From assembly GCF_017874215.1 (NCBI RefSeq), contig NZ_JAGGLB010000009.1, positions 186,001-250,000 of the forward strand: DNA of 64,000 nucleotides. Direction: 5' to 3'. The translations under genes were made by a program, and so were the position numbers. Under the pieces are notes generated by a model. That model had not been told where the DNA came from and made no database searches. It saw nothing but the letters and a program-made list of their open reading frames with translations. Positions within the stretch are counted from its first letter, which is position 1. Each line of letters starts with the position of its first letter. Below, piece by piece: positions 1 to 8,074 of the stretch. The DNA is from Paenibacillus eucommiae (GTDB lineage Bacteria > Bacillota > Bacilli > Paenibacillales > NBRC-103111).

Positions 1-350
1 GCAACAGTGAGCAAATGAAGCAGGTGGTCATGATCCTTCTGGATAACTGCGTTAAATACACAAACCCCAAGGGATCCATAAATATAACGCTGAAAAAACG
101 GCATAACGACGTTCTGCTATCGGTGGCCAATACCGGTGAAGGCATTCCGCCAGAGCATCTGGAAAGAATCTTCGACCGGTTCTACCGTGCAGATTCATCC
201 AGGTCACGCAAGCAAGGCGGGTATGGCCTCGGTCTGGCGATAGCCAAATCTATCGTTGAGCAGCACAAAGGGAAAATTTACGCCAAAAGCGTCATTCATG
301 AAAGCACAACTTTTTATGTGCAGCTTCCTGAGAAGGGCCGAACTGACTGA
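1..350 (+). CDS. Sensor histidine kinase, C-terminal part (truncated by window edge)
   Basis: The reading frame is open from base 3 and has no start in the window, so only about the last 115 residues are seen. They form the HATPase_c ATP-binding fold of a sensor kinase: an N box (LLDNCVKYT), a G1 box (NTGEGIP), an F box (IFDRFYRAD) and a G2 box (GYGLGLAIAKSIV). Such a kinase autophosphorylates a histidine that lies upstream of the window and passes the phosphate to a response regulator. The partner should lie upstream too, since no regulator follows. The order and spacing of boxes are normal for the EnvZ/PhoR-type class. The sensed signal cannot be told from this part. Confidence 0.93.
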   Translation, partial: NSEQMKQVVMILLDNCVKYTNPKGSINITLKKRHNDVLLSVANTGEGIPPEHLERIFDRFYRADSSRSRKQGGYGLGLAIAKSIVEQHKGKIYAKSVIHESTTFYVQLPEKGRTD

Positions 351-365
351 GCTTAAGCTCAGTCA
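344..365. terminator. 22-bp perfect palindrome over the kinase stop codon
   Basis: TGACTGAGCT followed directly by its reverse complement forms an uninterrupted 22-bp palindrome that overlaps the stop codon of the partial kinase gene. It has no T-run, so it may be a weak transcript-end hairpin or a protein site rather than a classical terminator. Confidence 0.35.
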
Positions 366-410
366 TGCAAGCTCAGGCATGCAAGCAAGCAATATTTAGG
401 GGAAAGGAAG

Positions 411-788
411 TTGAACGAAATGAAGTTTCTTAGATTGTCTCCTATGCTTCGCACAACAAAACTAAAAGAAACGATAGCTTTCTATACAGATATTTTGGGA
501 TTTGCATGCGAAAGCTACAGCGAAGACTGGGGATGGGCTTCTTTACGACACGATCAAGTTGTCATTATGGTCTCATTACCCAATGAGCACATTCCTTTTG
601 ACAGGCCTGATTTTACAGGTTCCTTATACATCGAAATGGATGATGTGGACAGATTTTGGGAGCAAATAAAAGGAAAAGCAAGCATCTGCTACCCCATTGA
701 AAACTTTGAATATGGCAAGAGAGAATTCGCGATTTATGATAATAACGGATACTTGCTTCAATTCGGACAAAACACGCACTCAGACTAA
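411..788 (+). CDS. VOC family (glyoxalase/bleomycin-resistance-like) protein
   Basis: A 125-residue protein with the paired beta-alpha-beta-beta-beta layout of the vicinal oxygen chelate superfamily. The N-terminal half reads MLRTTKLKETIAFYTDILGF, and the C-terminal half ends with the typical FAIYDNNGYLLQFGQ strand, in which the Glu/Gln metal-ligand position is Q. Members bind metals and small substrates (antibiotics, glyoxal adducts), and the substrate cannot be read from sequence. TTG at 411 is chosen because GGGGAAAGG lies about 5 bases upstream. The ATG at 420 is 13 bases from that site and is the alternative. It stands alone, between a kinase and an oppositely oriented SDR gene. Confidence 0.82.
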   Translation: MNEMKFLRLSPMLRTTKLKETIAFYTDILGFACESYSEDWGWASLRHDQVVIMVSLPNEHIPFDRPDFTGSLYIEMDDVDRFWEQIKGKASICYPIENFEYGKREFAIYDNNGYLLQFGQNTHSD

Positions 789-794
789 CAGCCT

Positions 795-1649
795 CTATGC
801 TAGAGATTCCCGGATGAAAACCTGCCGGTAGATGGCATCAATCTGGGCCAACAGCGCTGGTCCATGCTGCGCAAACGGCGGCTGGACCGGCTTGCCCTTT
901 ACGAGAAATGCTCCGCTGCTTCTGTTGTATCGCGGTTCGAACGCGGCTTCATACAATCTGGAAGCACCTTTGATTGGCTTTTGAAACAATAGGTGAACAA
1001 ATGGCCGCATAAAGGCTGGCATACCGTCGCTCATGGTCATCGGCGTCTTGTTCGGCCCCGGGCAGACACTGATCATCCGAATGCTCTCCTCCGCAAATCG
1101 GAGGGCAGCCTGCTCTGTCCATAATGACAGGGCCAGCTTACTGGAGGCATACGGCCCTAACAGCTTGCGGAACTTCTGCACCTGCCCCCATGTTTCGGAG
1201 TCAAACTGCTTCACCATCAAAGAAGCATTGGACGAGGTATTAATGATCGTTTTCATCGCCCCCTGCATAAGCAAAGACTTCAATTCCATCACAATAATAT
1301 AAGGCACAACACTGTTAACCTCATAGTGTATCTCGCGTCCCTGCTTGGATACCTCCGGACCTGACAGGCTGATTCCAGCATTGTTGAACAGCACGTCAAT
1401 CGCATTCACTTCCGACTTCACACGACCCAGAACCGCTTTAAGCTGGATGAAGTCGCTCAGATCGGCTCTGTACAGTGTCAACTGCCCCTGATGAATGGCC
1501 TCCTTGATACCCTGTTCATTTTCTGGAAATAAAGAACGATTTAAAGCAATAATACGCCAGTTCTCTGCCAGCAGTCTCTTGGTCAACTCGAGTCCAATCC
1601 CTGAGTTTGCTCCTGTAATACAGGCTGTCTTGTTCCAGCTGTTATTCAT
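795..1649 (-). CDS. Short-chain dehydrogenase/reductase (SDR)
   Basis: A 284-residue classical-to-extended SDR. The Rossmann dinucleotide motif TGANSGIG is at residues 12-19, NNAG at 89-92, the catalytic serine in the NTSS segment near 139-140, and the YxxxK pair in YASSK at 167-171. The N-terminal glycine motif and the NRS after beta-2 suggest NADP(H), but the substrate (aldehyde, ketone or quinone) is not evident. It overlaps the upstream MerR-type gene by 8 bases and is read from the same promoter, so the regulator probably induces it in response to a reactive small molecule. It converges with the VOC gene, leaving only 6 bases between them. Confidence 0.93.
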   Translation of the reverse strand: MNNSWNKTACITGANSGIGLELTKRLLAENWRIIALNRSLFPENEQGIKEAIHQGQLTLYRADLSDFIQLKAVLGRVKSEVNAIDVLFNNAGISLSGPEVSKQGREIHYEVNSVVPYIIVMELKSLLMQGAMKTIINTSSNASLMVKQFDSETWGQVQKFRKLLGPYASSKLALSLWTEQAALRFAEESIRMISVCPGPNKTPMTMSDGMPAFMRPFVHLLFQKPIKGASRLYEAAFEPRYNRSSGAFLVKGKPVQPPFAQHGPALLAQIDAIYRQVFIRESLA

Positions 1650-2052
1650 CGCTGCATGCTCCCTCCGTGTTTGATGCCGGTCTGGTTAAGCCGAGCTTTT
1701 CGCCGCTATAAAGCTTTACGGAAATGACATCCAATATTTTTTGCAATTCACGCATTTGCCCCTCGACTTTGTTTTTGTAATTCAGCAGCATCTCTTGGAT
1801 GAATGGGGCATTCTGCATCTCCTCATCGATAGCCAGCTGCATGAACGGCTTAATTTCCTCAAGTGACATTCCTGCCTTCTTCAGACACAGCAGCACCATC
1901 ACCCTTTCTTCATCCTCCGCAGTATAATAGCGGTGGCCATTGCTGTTGCGCCCAGCCGGGGGCAGCACCCCAGTCTTCTCATAATAGCGCAGCGTGTCTT
2001 CACTCACGCCAGTGAGCGCGGCGAATTGCCTGATCCTATAAGTCTGCTTCAT
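1642..2052 (-). CDS. MerR family transcriptional regulator
   Basis: A 136-residue MerR protein. The winged helix is at residues 5-70 (RIRQFAALTGVSEDTLRYYE, then the wing GHRYYT), followed by a long dimerisation helix. There is no conserved cysteine cluster of the metal-sensing branch, so an aldehyde or redox type (AdhR/YfmP-like) is more likely than a mercury or copper sensor. The last 8 bases overlap the SDR gene, which indicates a two-gene operon. The promoter upstream (2129-2159) has the stretched 19-bp spacer with an internal dyad that MerR proteins act on, so this regulator probably controls its own operon. The start is the ATG following CAGGTGATTCCCC. Confidence 0.93.
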   Translation of the reverse strand: MKQTYRIRQFAALTGVSEDTLRYYEKTGVLPPAGRNSNGHRYYTAEDEERVMVLLCLKKAGMSLEEIKPFMQLAIDEEMQNAPFIQEMLLNYKNKVEGQMRELQKILDVISVKLYSGEKLGLTRPASNTEGACSDE

Positions 2053-2128
2053 GGGGAATCACCTGCCTTTCTTTCCAATTCTATGCTTAACCTTCCAGCT
2101 GCTTATTGTGGAAGAAACCGCTACAGAC

Positions 2129-2159
2129 ATCTTACAACCTGGAGTTAACTCCAGGTCAA
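2129..2159 (-). promoter_or_regulatory. MerR-type promoter and operator
   Basis: On the minus strand the -35 is TTGACC (2154-2159) and the -10 is TAAGAT (2129-2134), separated by exactly 19 bases. The spacer is filled by the palindrome ACCTGGAGTTAACTCCAGGT (2138-2157). A 19-bp spacer with a central dyad is the hallmark of promoters that MerR proteins activate by untwisting DNA. It lies about 80 bases upstream of the MerR-SDR operon. Confidence 0.88.
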
Positions 2160-2204
2160 GCCCCGATTTTTTCCTGCTGTGAACAGCTAAGAAAAACGCC
2201 ATGC

Positions 2205-2765
2205 TCCCTCCTTTGAGATGCGTACCCGTGACTTGAGGAAATTTCCTAGCGGACTGAGGCGTCTGGGGATGAAGAGCTGAAAGGAGCTGCTACTTTACCG
2301 ATGTTTTTCATCGCTAAAAGCACCAGAAGAGCTAGTAAGAGCTCGGCTCCACATCTTTACTTTAACAATGAAAAACATCGTCAAAATCCCTTTTAACCAC
2401 TCCGAGAGGCCGTCCGACCACTTTTAACGATGAAAATCATCATTAAAGTGACTGATTTACTGGAAATACTTGCATTATCGATTAAAAACATCGTTAAGTG
2501 AAGCACAAGCTCAATTCTTCAAGGGAGGCGGGCTGCTACTGCTGCTACTAGCTACTACTATCGCTCTCCCTCCCACAACCCTTCCCTCACGGCTACAAAA
2601 TACCGAACATGCCACGCTTAAACGGACTGCCAGCAGAGGTTGAGCAAGGATTGAGCAAAGGTTGAGCCGAGGTTGCTTTCCTGAGCGAAAGGGATAGTGG
2701 AGATATGGAAAGACTGCGCTTCTTTTATGACTCCATGCTTTCACCAAAAACTGCATACTTTCCAG
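2205..2765 (+). repeat. Dispersed intergenic repeat, copy D (lacks the long hairpin)
   Basis: This gene-free stretch shares blocks with repeats at 7.6, 22.0 and 37.0 kb. It begins with TTTGAGATGCGT and contains TTTCCTAGCGG. Four 25-bp palindromes or degenerate forms of TTTAACGATG-N5-CATCGTTAAA lie at 2294-2318, 2361-2385, 2423-2447 and about 2475-2499. The closing block around 2668-2720 (CCTGAGCGAAAGGGATAGTG) also occurs at 22505 and, altered, at 37437. The 113-bp hairpin of the other copies is missing. Minus-strand ORFs here have low-complexity serine/proline runs and no RBS and were not accepted. Confidence 0.75.
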
Positions 2766-2845
2766 CAGCTGCATCAAAAAGCCACCAACATATAGTGGCG
2801 GCTTATGGGCTGAACACTTGCTTTAATCATTTAAGAAAGGTCTCC

Positions 2846-3757
2846 TTACAAATCCAAAACCCTCAGAAAGGGTACATCGTTCTCATTGGCAGGAGGAGCA
2901 GACTTTTCAAGCTCTTTGGCCTTTTCCTGCACTCGCTCCATGAGCTTTTCATTGAATTCCTTACTCGGCTTGTACGACCCATTATAACTGATACCGAGCA
3001 GCACCTTGTCGTATCGGGAGAAAGACATCAATGCAATTTCCCCGTTTTCACCCGTGATATCTACCGAAATCGTGGGATCATTGCTGCTGTAACCCTGACC
3101 ATTGTATTCTACTGACTTGACTGCGCCGTGAACAACGTTATATGTCTCCGCCAATTTTTTTGCCAGCGCCACATATTCCTGCGGGTTTTTATCCAGAACC
3201 GCATCAAAAGCTACCGAAACCTTTTTATCCAGCGTTCTTCCATGGACTATGCTAAATAATTCTCCCGTTACCGAGTCCACAGAGAAGCAATAACTGCGCT
3301 CGCCGTCGATCAGCACATCAGCGTACCAGCTCGAGCGGGGAAGACTGTCGGTTGCCTGCTGGTATCCCATTTCAATCACTTGACCCTCCAAGCTCAGACC
3401 AAATACCTGCCAAAGAGCCTGTGCACCGATTTCCGCTGCGGCTTTTTGGGACATGTCCTTGTTCGTTGGCGTTTGGTTGTTGTAATATTCAAGGTCAATT
3501 GCTCCGATCGTATAGTTTGCTTTCTTGTAGCCTTTCGGTAGACTTTGACTTTGCTGTGCCGCTTGGGATGAATCCGTTGCAACTTTCGCATAGCTTGTAG
3601 GGATCGTTTTTATTTTTTTTACTTCCACCGATGTCGCTGCCTGTGTGAATCCCTGGAACAGCAGCGTGCAGGCTCCAATGACCACGGCTGCCGCCAATAT
3701 GTTCTTTCTAAAGCCATTATTTTTAAAACCGTCCCTGTCCAATCTGTTCTCCTTCAT
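2846..3757 (-). CDS. Exported protein of unknown function downstream of a two-component system
   Basis: A 303-residue protein. A basic N-terminus is followed by a hydrophobic segment at about residues 20-40 (ILAAAVVIGACTLLFQG) and an alanine-rich end that fits signal peptidase cleavage near QAA. The secreted part is mostly soluble. Around residues 140-190 a stretch reading WYADVLIDGERSYCFSVDS, then TGELFSI, resembles the strand pattern of PepSY-like domains, but the match is not firm. The family is not recognised. It lies 81 bases downstream of the kinase at 3839-5236 in the same direction, so it may be a target or accessory (signal-modulating) protein of that system. GGAGAG precedes the ATG. 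Confidence 0.72.
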   Translation of the reverse strand: MKENRLDRDGFKNNGFRKNILAAAVVIGACTLLFQGFTQAATSVEVKKIKTIPTSYAKVATDSSQAAQQSQSLPKGYKKANYTIGAIDLEYYNNQTPTNKDMSQKAAAEIGAQALWQVFGLSLEGQVIEMGYQQATDSLPRSSWYADVLIDGERSYCFSVDSVTGELFSIVHGRTLDKKVSVAFDAVLDKNPQEYVALAKKLAETYNVVHGAVKSVEYNGQGYSSNDPTISVDITGENGEIALMSFSRYDKVLLGISYNGSYKPSKEFNEKLMERVQEKAKELEKSAPPANENDVPFLRVLDL

Positions 3758-3838
3758 TTGAATCTCTCCTTCATGGTTTTGTTTGTGATCACAATACGCA
3801 GTATAAAGCGGCAGAATTATAGAATCATCATCAAGTCA

Positions 3839-5236
3839 TTATGGAGTTGTAAAACTTATTTTTGCTGTAGTCCCCTCGCCGGGATGGCTCATAAACTCTA
3901 GCTCCGCACCGTGACACAAAACAATCTGTTTACAGATGGCAAGACCTAAGCCCGCGCCACCGTCCCTGCGGTTTCGTGATTTCTCTGCCCGATAAAAGGG
4001 CTCTGTTATAAGCCCCAGTACTTCGGAGGTCATACCTTTTCCGTTATCCTGGATGTTAACCGTTTTCTTCTCGTCCTCTATGGCGGCCCGCACCCGGATA
4101 TGTCCACCCGTACCGCACGCTTTTATCGCATTGTCTATCAGATTAACAAACAGACTTTGCAGCAGGCAGGCATCTCCCCAAATAACATCCACCTCACAAA
4201 GAAACTCCAGTTGAATTTCTTTTTCCTGAACCTTACTATGCAAGGTCTGTTTGACGGCTTGAAAAAGGTCGGATACGTTGTGAGCTTCCAAGGTGATCTG
4301 ATCATGATTAAGGTTTGCCAGCTCCAGTAATTGATAGGCCATTGTCTGCATACGCAGGCTTTCCGACATGATATAGCCGATTGCGGACAATCTGTCATCC
4401 TCAGTCAAGGCAGCCTTCTGCATATATTCCGCGTATCCATAGATTGCGGTCAGAGGCGTACGGAGCTCATGGGCAAAATTATCAATAAACTGCTGCTTTT
4501 TCTCCGCCGCGGTGATAAGCTCCGTCATTTGACGCTGGACTTCCTCCGTCATATGATTGAAGCTTTGTGCCATTTCGGAAAGCTCATCATGCCCGGATAC
4601 CGGAAGCCTAGTTTCATAGGCACCCGCCGCGATATTGCGGGATATTTGAGAAATCTGCAGCAGGGGCTTGAATATTCGATTCAGCAATACTAGAAGACCT
4701 AAAGCAAGTAACCCGGAAAGAATACATCCCGCGACAAACAGCATATTCTTCATATGTTTCCATTCGGTGATTTCATCTGTTGTATCATAAAGATAGAGCA
4801 TTGTATACAAATCGTAGGGCGTGGGGAGCTTACCCGAAACAATTACATAAGTACGCGCATCTGCATGTTGTATTGAAACCAGCCGATTTCTGTCCACAAG
4901 AGGTTCCAAAAAACGGCTCTGTATAGCGATTTCCAACCGATTGGAATAAACCAGCTGATCACCCTTGTAAAGCGCAAGTTTAACCTTTTTATCCCCGGAC
5001 AAATAACTGTAGGGCTGAAGCAGCGCATCTAAAGAGCCCTCAATTTCCGTGCCACGGCTTTCCACAGCATGAAAATCCTTTATCAGCGCAGATGTTATAA
5101 AATAATGCTCGCCCAAGCTTCTTTCTTCAGCTCGTTTAATCGTATCTTTGAATGTAGCGACAGAAATAAAGAATATCCCAAGATTGAAGGAGAACAAAAA
5201 AAGCGCAAGCGTTGTTAGAAAGGTCCTGTATTTCAT
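3839..5236 (-). CDS. Sensor histidine kinase (HAMP, HisKA, HATPase)
   Basis: A 465-residue membrane kinase. TM1 is at about residues 7-27, an extracytoplasmic sensor domain of about 135 residues follows, then TM2 at about 164-186, a HAMP domain (FKPLLQISQISRNIAAG onward) and a HisKA box NFAHELRTPLTAI with the phospho-acceptor His256. The catalytic domain has an N box (NLIDNAIKACG), G1 (DNGKGM) and G2 (GAGLGLAICKQIV). The start overlaps the stop of the upstream response regulator in an ATGA junction, so the two are translationally coupled. The sensed stimulus is unknown. The exported protein that follows could feed into the sensor domain. Confidence 0.96.
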   Translation of the reverse strand: MKYRTFLTTLALFLFSFNLGIFFISVATFKDTIKRAEERSLGEHYFITSALIKDFHAVESRGTEIEGSLDALLQPYSYLSGDKKVKLALYKGDQLVYSNRLEIAIQSRFLEPLVDRNRLVSIQHADARTYVIVSGKLPTPYDLYTMLYLYDTTDEITEWKHMKNMLFVAGCILSGLLALGLLVLLNRIFKPLLQISQISRNIAAGAYETRLPVSGHDELSEMAQSFNHMTEEVQRQMTELITAAEKKQQFIDNFAHELRTPLTAIYGYAEYMQKAALTEDDRLSAIGYIMSESLRMQTMAYQLLELANLNHDQITLEAHNVSDLFQAVKQTLHSKVQEKEIQLEFLCEVDVIWGDACLLQSLFVNLIDNAIKACGTGGHIRVRAAIEDEKKTVNIQDNGKGMTSEVLGLITEPFYRAEKSRNRRDGGAGLGLAICKQIVLCHGAELEFMSHPGEGTTAKISFTTP

Positions 5237-5886
5237 ATACTTATCTCCAAACGGTAACCCAGCTTGTAGACCGTTTTGATCACATTGTCCCAGCCTAGTT
5301 TTTTCCGCAGCTTTTGTATATGAACATCAATCGTTCGGGTATCGCCTTCATAATCATAGCCCCACACAAGCTCCAGAAGCCGTTCTCTGGACAATGCAAT
5401 ATTACGGTTGTTCACCAACACCTCTAACAATTCATATTCTTTTGGGGTGCATTCCACAAGCTGTCCCTCATAGAAGACTTGACGGCTATCAAAATCAATC
5501 CTCACTGCTTCCGCTTCAAAGCAGCTTCTATTTTTTTGAGTTCGCCGCAATACGGCTTCCACGCGGGCAAGCAGCTCCAACATTTCAAAGGGCTTTGTTA
5601 AATAATCGTCAGCCCCCATAGAGAATCCCATGATGCGATCGGATAAGCTGCTGCGTGCCGTTAAGAAAATCGTCGGAATTTCATGTGCTTGTTTAAACAC
5701 TTCAAACCCGTCCAATTCAGGCAGCATGATATCTAAAATAATGAGATCGTAGGTCTGCGCGTGCATTTCCGAAATGGCCGTTAGACCATCAAAAACAGAA
5801 GTGCAGCGATGCCCCACAAGCTGCAGATTCCTTTTCACCAGCTCATTGATGGACGGTTCATCCTCAACAATTAAAATTGCTGCCAA
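5233..5886 (-). CDS. OmpR/PhoB-family response regulator
   Basis: A receiver domain (acidic pair VEDE, phospho-acceptor aspartate in LIILDIMLP, conserved Thr in FLTARS, Lys in TKPFE) is followed by a winged-helix DNA-binding domain (CTPKEYELLEVLV to DVHIQKLRKKLG and YKLGYRLE). A TTG start at 5886 is preferred over the GTG at 5895: AGAGGTG overlaps that GTG but lies 6 bases from the TTG, and the protein then begins MAAILIVEDEP as family members usually do. It forms an operon with the kinase that overlaps it by 4 bases. It probably controls its own operon and perhaps the exported protein downstream. Confidence 0.95.
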   Translation of the reverse strand: MAAILIVEDEPSINELVKRNLQLVGHRCTSVFDGLTAISEMHAQTYDLIILDIMLPELDGFEVFKQAHEIPTIFLTARSSLSDRIMGFSMGADDYLTKPFEMLELLARVEAVLRRTQKNRSCFEAEAVRIDFDSRQVFYEGQLVECTPKEYELLEVLVNNRNIALSRERLLELVWGYDYEGDTRTIDVHIQKLRKKLGWDNVIKTVYKLGYRLEISI

Positions 5887-6096
5887 AGCATTCACCTCTT
5901 TTTATAAATGATATTATTATTTTGTTATAGAGTTGTAAAAATCTAGCGTTCCTATGATGTTCAAAGGGAGTTTTTAGGTTATAATATTCAAGTCATAGTC
6001 ATATTTTTCTATTTTTCCTATTTTTGCTTGGACCTTTCAAATTTTTTTGAGAGTTTTAAGATACACTTACTATGTTTAAAGGAAGGTTTTGCGAGA

Positions 6097-7560
6097 ATGA
6101 ACAAGTTTTTTCAACGTTTTATCATTATGACGATGTCGCTTACTTTGATGTTCGCGTCGTCATTCCCGGTCTTCGCGGATGAGCCAGCCCCCGCCACAGG
6201 AATCAATATGGATATCGGGATTTTAATTAACGGCAGTATGCTCGTTCCTCTGCGCGATATTACGGATGCGTTACATGCAGAGCTGATATGGGACGGGAAG
6301 CAGAAGTCCATCACCCTGAATAAGGAAGGGTCTTCCGTGTTTATGAAAATCGGCGATCCCGCCGTTACAGTCAACGGGCAAAGCACAATGCTTGAGGTCG
6401 CGCCGCGAATAGAAGATGACCGGACTTTCGTGCCCTTGCGGTTAATCAGCGAGGCCTTCGGCGCTAAGGTGGAATGGGATGGGAAGAAACAGATGGCAAC
6501 CGTTAAGAGCGACGACCTGACTCTATATGTAATGGGCTATCCTTATTTTGAGTGGAAGGGCCATCATTTTGTTTATTCAGGCGAGCTGAAGAATGGGCTG
6601 CCACACGGAAAGGGGAGGGCGGTAGAAGGCACCACCATTTACGATAAAGTCTGGTATGAGGGTCCTTGGGATCAAGGAAGACCTGTGCAGATGACCAAAG
6701 ACAATTACAAAATCTATGTGAATGGCGATTATCTCAAGTCCGAATATCCCCCTATTGTGCGCAATAATGTTGTCTACGTACCGCTATGGGCGCTCCTGGG
6801 CAAAGTGAAACTGTCGGCTGAACAGGTCGATGGCTTCTTGAAAATCAATCATCCGAAACAGGTTATATTGGTTGGCTCTAATAGTAATTTGTCCGCAACA
6901 GTCAGCCAGAACCAAGATTGGCATTACAATCGCATGGAATATCCGATTATCTCGGAGAATTATGTGATGTATGCGCCAGTGTCATTTCTGATCAAGGAAC
7001 TGGACATCAAGGCAGCTTGGGGAAGTGATCGCCGGATCGACCTCACTGCCGGAGACTTGAGTAAGGATATTGACTGGAGCACTAACATCCAGGTCCAAGT
7101 ACAAATAACAAAGCTTACGACTGATATTGCAGCAGAGAACATATGGAAGAAATACGCCAAATCGCTATGGAGCAGTCGTGACTTGCCATATCCCGGCAAT
7201 GAACGGTTTTATCAATACGAGAAACTAACTCTGATCGACTATAACGGACTCAACGCAACATTAAGCAACGGCTCTACAACGATTAAATTCACATTTTATT
7301 CCTTGGACTCCCTTACCTCTTCCTTTTATACAAAAGATCTATTAGCCGACTTCAACTGGTCCAAGGATATCAAAGACAGCATCCGGCGGGAGAAGGTACG
7401 TATCGGAATGACTAAGGAGCAGGTCTACTATTCCTGGGGAGAACCTGATAATCTCAATGCATACGATAGCATGGAACAATGGGTTTATCGGTATGGCACT
7501 AGCTTCGACGCCCAATATTTATACTTTACCAATGGCGTGCTGGATACTATCCAAAAATAA
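6097..7560 (+). CDS. Secreted stalk-domain protein with MORN-like repeats and an SmpA/BamE-like C-terminus
   Basis: A 487-residue exported protein. The signal peptide is residues 1-27 (MNKFFQRFIIMTMSLTLMFA, cleavage near VFA). Next comes a copper amine oxidase N-terminal (stalk) domain: two LVPLRDITDAL / VPLRLISEAFGA motifs with the D/E-WDGK pattern. A pair of MORN-like motifs follows (YSGELKNGLPHGKGR and YEGPWDQGRP), then a second stalk-like domain (VPLWALL). The last 50 residues (IGMTKEQVYYSWGEPD) match the SmpA/BamE pattern. Start 6097 is chosen because GGAAGG lies 10 bases upstream; an upstream in-frame start at 6028 would bury the signal peptide. It is probably a cell-wall or surface protein of unknown task, and MORN motifs inside such a protein are unusual. 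Confidence 0.85.
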   Translation: MNKFFQRFIIMTMSLTLMFASSFPVFADEPAPATGINMDIGILINGSMLVPLRDITDALHAELIWDGKQKSITLNKEGSSVFMKIGDPAVTVNGQSTMLEVAPRIEDDRTFVPLRLISEAFGAKVEWDGKKQMATVKSDDLTLYVMGYPYFEWKGHHFVYSGELKNGLPHGKGRAVEGTTIYDKVWYEGPWDQGRPVQMTKDNYKIYVNGDYLKSEYPPIVRNNVVYVPLWALLGKVKLSAEQVDGFLKINHPKQVILVGSNSNLSATVSQNQDWHYNRMEYPIISENYVMYAPVSFLIKELDIKAAWGSDRRIDLTAGDLSKDIDWSTNIQVQVQITKLTTDIAAENIWKKYAKSLWSSRDLPYPGNERFYQYEKLTLIDYNGLNATLSNGSTTIKFTFYSLDSLTSSFYTKDLLADFNWSKDIKDSIRREKVRIGMTKEQVYYSWGEPDNLNAYDSMEQWVYRYGTSFDAQYLYFTNGVLDTIQK

Positions 7561-7576
7561 TCCACCTGTGTAAGAT

Positions 7577-8062
7577 AAACGCCTTGCGCGTCCTTTGAGG
7601 TGCATGTTCGTGACTTGGGTGCGTTGCAGAGGGAATGGCTGTGGGCTCCAGCCGCTGTTAAAGATTTGTTCCCTGAATGGTATCGATGAAGAGGTAGGAA
7701 CAAATCTTTAAAGGCGGACGCTTCCGCTCTTCCGCCCACAGCCATTTCCTCTCTTTAGCTACATTCACACGAATCACACGAACACCAAGTTCAAACGAAC
7801 AGCCAACAAGGGTTCTACTCTTGATTGGAGGAGATTTCCTAGCGGGCGCAGCGCTAGGAATGAAGTGCACGCAGCGGAGACGGATCTGCTACTTTAACGA
7901 TGTTTTTCATCGTTAAAAGCACTGGGTCCTCTCCTTATTCTTCATTTAACGATGAAAAACATCGTTAAAATCCCTTTTAACTACCCTGAGAGGCCATCAG
8001 CACTCTTTTAACGATGAAAAACATCGTTAAGTGAAGCATACGAAGAACACGCTCAAAAGGAC
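7577..8062 (+). repeat. Dispersed intergenic repeat, copy A (long hairpin plus palindromes)
   Basis: A gene-free repeat. A leader (ACGCCTTGCGCGTCC, TTTGAGGTGC) precedes a long hairpin at 7634-7746. Its outer arms AATGGCTGTGGGC / GCCCACAGCCATT lie at 7634-7646 and 7734-7746, and its inner 15-bp arms at 7658-7672 and 7697-7711 (TTAAAGATTTGTTCC and complement). Three palindromes TTTAACGATG-N5-CATCGTTAA(A) follow at 7893-7917, 7945-7969 and 8007-8030. The same blocks recur in the same orientation at 22.0 and 37.0 kb. A small minus-strand ORF through the hairpin recurs with each copy and is a by-product of the repeat. Confidence 0.88.
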
Positions 8063-8074
8063 TGCCCATAGAGA

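Noticed and set aside
2511-2777. Minus-strand 88-codon ORF in repeat copy D
   Set aside because: Serine and proline runs from a CTGCTACTG repeat, no ribosome site, and it lies inside the dispersed repeat.
7485-7745. Small minus-strand ORFs beginning MAVGGRA, also at 21863-22183 and 37025-37210
   Set aside because: They recur only because they cross the dispersed hairpin element. They overlap real gene ends, differ in frame and end, and lack ribosome sites.
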